DNA of 64,000 nucleotides from PFL42 sp963789825 (GTDB lineage: Bacteria > Chloroflexota > Anaerolineae > Anaerolineales > E44-bin32). The translations under genes were made by a program, and so were the position numbers. The stretch spans positions 186,001 through 250,000 of the forward strand of contig CAWBME010000011.1 of NCBI GenBank assembly GCA_963789825.1, read 5' to 3'. The notes beneath the pieces are model-generated. The model was not told where the DNA came from. It made no database searches and saw only the letters and a program-made list of their open reading frames with translations. Positions 60,872 through 64,000 of the stretch are shown piece after piece. Within the stretch, counting starts at the first letter, position 1. Each line of letters opens with the position of its first letter.

Positions 60872-61643
60872 ATGGGCGACAGGAGTGAGTACCTCTCGGT
60901 CAAGCAGCTGGCCAGGCTGGCGGGAGTCAGCACCCGCACGCTGCACTACTACGACGAGATCGGTCTGCTGCGCCCGACGCGGATCGCCGCCAACGGCTAT
61001 CGCCAGTACGACCGTCGGGCGCTGCTGCGGCTGCAGCAGATCCGCTTCTACCGCGAGCTCGGCCTCAGCCTGGATCAGATCCGACAGATCTTGGACCAGC
61101 CCGGTTTCGACCCGCTGCACGCCCTGCAGATGCACCGGCTGGTGCTGCAGGCGGATGCCGATCGGCTGCGCATACTGCTTGCCACGCTAGACAAGACGAT
61201 CCAGCACCTAGAAGGGAAGACGACGATGACCAACGCGGAGCTGTTCACCGGTTTCACCCCCGAGCAGGAGCAGGCCTACGAGGCCGAGGCGCGGCGCCGC
61301 TGGGGCGATGAGCAGGTGACCGAATTCGAGCCGCCGCTGGAAAGCCTACAGCGCCGAGGAGCGTCAACGGATCCTGAACGAGGGCGACGCGATCTACCTG
61401 GAGCTGAACGCTCACCTGGCCGATGACCCGGCCGCCGCGCCGGTCCAGGCCCTGGTCGCCCGCTGGCATCAGCACCTGCGCTACTTCTACGAGCCGACTC
61501 CCGAGATCCTGCGCGGCCTGGGCGACGCCTACGCCGGGGATCCGGCCTTCGCCGAGTTCTTTGCCCGGTTCGATCCAGCGTTGCCGGACTTCCTGCACCA
61601 AGCGATCGACATCTACTGCGATCGCCTTGCCCCTGAAGGTTGA
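60872..61643 (+). CDS. MerR-family regulator with TipAS antibiotic-recognition domain (frameshifted)
   Basis: About 256 aa. Residues 5-75 are the MerR winged helix (LSVKQLARLAGVSTRTLHYY with DEIGLLRPTR and NGYRQYD), followed by a coiled coil (about 80-115) and a TipAS domain (FTPEQEQAYEAEARRRWGDE; then RRWKAYSAEERQRILNEGDA, PVQALVARWHQHLRYFYEPT, LGDAYAGDPAFAEFFARFDP). The domain frames join when one T is removed from GAATTC at 61322-61327 (VTESSRRWKAYS). TipAS domains bind thiopeptides and other large drugs in Streptomyces and trigger activation. Start at 60872 because the in-frame ATG at 60860 lies in the -10. Confidence 0.9.
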
Positions 61644-61689
61644 CCTCCGCCAGCCCGCATCGCCCGCCGAAGGCTGGCGGTGCGCGGCC

Positions 61690-62333
61690 TCAAGCGGTCC
61701 GCTGCAACCTCCGTCGAAACATCCCTGCAGCCAGCGCCGTGCGCGCCGGAAGGAAGACGGCCCAGGCGAGGAAACCGAGCCAGATCATGGGCTCATTGCG
61801 GGCGATCACGCCCGAGGAAATGCATCAGGCTCAGCAACCCGGCGGCCTGCACCAGGCGGCCAGCTGTGCGGGTGCCTTCGGCCGTCGCGCAGGGCGAGGC
61901 CCGGTGAAGATCCGGCCGCCAGCCCGAAGAACAGCCCCCAACCCAGATGCTCAAGGGCGTAGGCCAGCGAGCTCGGATTGTAGGGATTGATCAGCTCGGC
62001 AAGTCGCGGGTCATCGGCACGGGCAAGCAGGGAGTAGCTTGTCAACCCGAGCAGCCAGCTCGCGCAGCTGACGACGCAAACTTGAATGGCGAATACCCAT
62101 CCCAGCTCCGCCAGAAATCCTTTGGAGGGTTCGGCTTCACGACGCAGACTGGCGAACAAGATCAGCAGGACGACGTTCCACACCAAAGCGATGCCTGCCG
62201 AGATGGTGCGCACGTCAGCGCCAGAAGGATACGGCCCTCCCGAGGTGGCCAAGTTGAGTCCCAGGCCGAGCAAGTAGATCACGCCAAACGCGGTCGAGGC
62301 GATCGCCATCACCAGCCCAAAGCGACGCGACAT
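61690..62333 (-). CDS. Multi-pass membrane protein, unknown function (several frameshifts)
   Basis: About 213 aa with six predicted helices: MSRRFGLVMAIASTAFGVIY, ISAGIALVWNVVLLILFASL, LGWVFAIQVCVVSCASWLLG, LAYALEHLGWGLFFGLA, then in other frames GRLVQAAGLLSLMHFLG and MIWLGFLAWAVFLPARTALA, ending RRRLQRTA at TGA (61690). At least three indels between 61740 and 61890 split the C-terminal half. ATG at 62333 is chosen; the longer frame has no protein-like features. It converges with the MerR/TipAS gene. It may be related to DUF4386-type proteins, not established. Confidence 0.65.
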
Positions 62334-62594
62334 GCGGGTCCCCTCCCCAAGGGTGATCCCGGTCTGGATTGACCATTCCTGACATCTGCCCTCCTCGATA
62401 TTCGCAGGTTTCACGCACACACCAAGGAGATCCACACGGGCCCTTGGCGGCGCCCTCTTGCCGTCAGCTGCGCCCGGCCGCGATCCTTTGCATGCCGTCC
62501 CCGGCGGAGATGGCTGTCCACTCCCGGTCGCATCCAAGGCAAGCCGATGAATGGTTACGACCCGGCCGGGGCGGTTCTTGGCGTCCACTCGCGC

Positions 62595-63092
62595 TCAGGT
62601 GACGCTGTTGGAGTACACCCAAAGGCCCCACAGGGCGATCATCGTCAGAGCGGACGCCAGGCGCACGGCGAAGGTGAGGGCGTAGCCCAGCGCCGAGCCC
62701 AGCACGGCACGCCCGGCAACGTTCGGCTGGCGCGTGCGCCGCCACTCCACCAGGAAGATCGCCAGCGGCAGGGCCAGCAAGCCGGCAACCGGCCCACCCA
62801 CGACCATCGCCACCAATCCCGCCGCCAGACCGACCGCGATGGCGATCCACGAGCCGCCGCCCAGCCGGGCGCCGAAACCCATCAAGGCGAGCTCCAAGAG
62901 CGATCCGCCCAGGGCGATCAGCGCCATCAGGCCGAGCAACCAGGGACCGAGGGCGCCCCAGCCGACCAGCAAGCCATAGCCCAGACCGGCCAGCCAGATC
63001 AGCTCGAGGTCCGGGATCACCGGCAGGATGGTGCCTGCCAACCCGGCCACCATCAGCAACCCGACGAGCACCGTCCAGGCTTCGGGCGTCAT
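62595..63092 (-). CDS. DUF456 family membrane protein
   Basis: A 165-aa protein with five or six membrane helices (TVLVGLLMVAGLAGTILPVI, LAGLGYGLLVGWGALGPWLL and AIAVGLAAGLVAMVVGGPVA). The small conserved ILPVIPDLELIWLA segment is typical of DUF456. Function unknown. The ATG overlaps the serS TGA (ATGA), so the two are translationally coupled. The 260 bp beyond its stop hold no gene. Confidence 0.85.
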   Translation of the reverse strand: MTPEAWTVLVGLLMVAGLAGTILPVIPDLELIWLAGLGYGLLVGWGALGPWLLGLMALIALGGSLLELALMGFGARLGGGSWIAIAVGLAAGLVAMVVGGPVAGLLALPLAIFLVEWRRTRQPNVAGRAVLGSALGYALTFAVRLASALTMIALWGLWVYSNSVT

Positions 63093-64000
63093 GCCCTGGC
63101 CGGCGGCTCAATCACCTCGACGCCGCCCATCCACGGCCGCAGCACGTCCGGCACGACCACGCTGCCATCCGGCTGCTGGTTGTTCTCCAGCACGGCGATC
63201 AGCGTGCGCGGCAATCCCAGGCCTGAGCCGTTCAGGGTGTGCACGAACTGCGGGCGGCCGGCGTCGCGGAAGCGGATATTCGCCCGGCGCGCCTGGAAGT
63301 CCCCGCAGTCCGACACCGAGGACACCTCCAGCCACTCCCCGCTGCCCGCTGCCCAGACCTCGATGTCATAGGTCTTGCGGGCGGCGAATCCCAGGTCGCC
63401 GGTGCACAGCACTTTCGTGCGATAGGGCAGACCGAGCAGGGCGCAGGTCTCTTCGGCGTGGCCGCGCATCCGCTCCAGCTCCGCGGCGAGGCCGCCGGAT
63501 GGCAGAAGACGTACATCTCGACCTTGTCGAACTGGTGGCCGCGCTTGATGCCGCGCACGTCGCGCCCGGCCGACATCTTCTCACGGCGAAAGCATGCGGT
63601 GTAGGCCGTGTAGCGCAACGGGAGATCCACCGCCTCGAGAATGGAATCCATGTGCAGGCCGGTCAGAGGCACCTCGGCGGTGGGCACCATCCACAGGTCG
63701 TCCTCGTGATCGCGGTACAGGTTGTCGGCGAACTTGGGCAACTGGCCGGAGGCAAACAGCGTCTGACCGCGCACCAGGAACGGCGTGTACTTCTCCAGGT
63801 AGCCCTGTCGGATGTGCAGGTCGAGCATCCAGGCGATCAACGCCCGCTGCAGACGGGCGCCCGCTCCACTGAGCACGTAGAAGCGCGACCCTGCGAGCCT
63901 TGCGCCCTGCTCGATATCCAGCACACCCAGGTCAGCGCCCAGGTCCCAATGCGCCTTTGGGGGAAACGGCGGAAGCTGAGGCTCGCCGTGCGTGGCGATG
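63089..64000 (-). CDS. serS: Seryl-tRNA synthetase, C-terminal part (runs off right edge, frameshifted)
   Basis: Class II aminoacyl-tRNA synthetase, cut at the right edge after about 300 residues. Visible blocks from the N-terminal side: HWDLGADLGVLDIEQGARLA, GSRFYVLSGAGARLQRALIA, QLPKFADNLYRDHEDDLWMV, PTAEVPLTGLH (motif 2 start), FRREKMSAGRDVRGIKRGHQ, FDKVEMYVF, and after a shift near 63495 (one missing base) CTGDLGFAARKTYDIEVWAA, EVSSVSDCGDFQARRANIRF and the motif 3 region LNGSGLGLPRTLIAVLENNQ. The N-terminal coiled arm lies outside the window. Confidence 0.93.

Noticed and set aside
1543..61327. Programmed +1 frameshifting at GAGTTC
   Set aside because: The seven sites are in unrelated genes on both strands, lack slippery runs or stimulatory structures, and include housekeeping genes such as ftsK. 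A shared sequencing error at GANTC explains them better.

Overview
The window is 64 kb of GC-rich bacterial chromosome with no phage, integrase, transposase, CRISPR array or RNA gene in it. The gene content points to a Chloroflexota (Anaerolineae-like) bacterium: RNase J, BMP-type nucleoside transporter, secreted lipoproteins with Pro/Thr-rich linkers, DUF2089 and SHOCT-like regulators, GAF-rich histidine kinases and VanW proteins. This assignment is inferred from gene style and has not been checked by marker-gene phylogeny.

Layout. 0-3.7 kb: nucleoside-type ABC importer (lipoprotein, double ATPase, permease running off the left edge). 3.9-15.7 kb: housekeeping genes (ftsK, cNMP-binding/PH membrane protein, def, recF, rsmG, asparaginase, MBL-fold protein, large GAF/PAS histidine kinase). 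16.4-19.0 kb: holin-like/phosphatase/Yip1-like membrane protein. 19.1-22.5 kb: a tightly packed five-gene operon led by a DUF2089 regulator, in which four proteins carry the same short SHOCT-like helical module. 22.7-25.1 kb: inositol monophosphatase, surE, HD protein. 25.1-29.1 kb: a cobalamin riboswitch followed by a membrane-anchored transcobalamin-like repeat protein, EcfT and a double EcfA. 29.3-33.1 kb: cold-shock protein, RNase J, PPIase lipoprotein, anchored surface protein. 33.5-34.1 kb: hemolysin III-family membrane protein. 34.2-51.1 kb: surface polysaccharide region with an unusual E1alpha/E1beta/lipoyl-NeuD/aminotransferase cassette, a phosphoglycosyl transferase, glycosyltransferases, heparinase-like protein, bi-domain oxidoreductase, and UDP-ManNAc/ManNAcA synthesis. 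51.5-64 kb: RpiB-like, M32 carboxypeptidase, IDH-like, Gmad2 lipoprotein, cytochrome c lipoprotein, VanW protein, Trm112-like, HEAT protein, MerR/TipAS regulator, membrane proteins, serS (cut by the right edge).

Most notable biology: (1) an E2-like protein whose lipoyl and E3-binding domains are joined to a NeuD/PglD-type sugar acyltransferase instead of the usual E2 catalytic domain, translationally coupled to E1alpha, E1beta and a sugar aminotransferase. It suggests acylation of an amino sugar directly from a lipoyl arm. (2) A B12-riboswitch-controlled ECF-type importer lacking a recognisable S component but carrying an intrinsic-factor-like surface protein. (3) The SHOCT-module envelope-stress-like operon.

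Data quality: about 28 genes or gene parts are interrupted by one-base frameshifts. Seven of these are the same event, an extra T that turns GAGTC (or GAATC) into GAGTTC (or GAATTC), which looks like a systematic sequencing error at a GANTC site. Genes broken this way are annotated as single spanning CDS entries. Promoters with a (TGC)TANAAT -10 recur, several so close to the start codon that leaderless mRNAs are likely.
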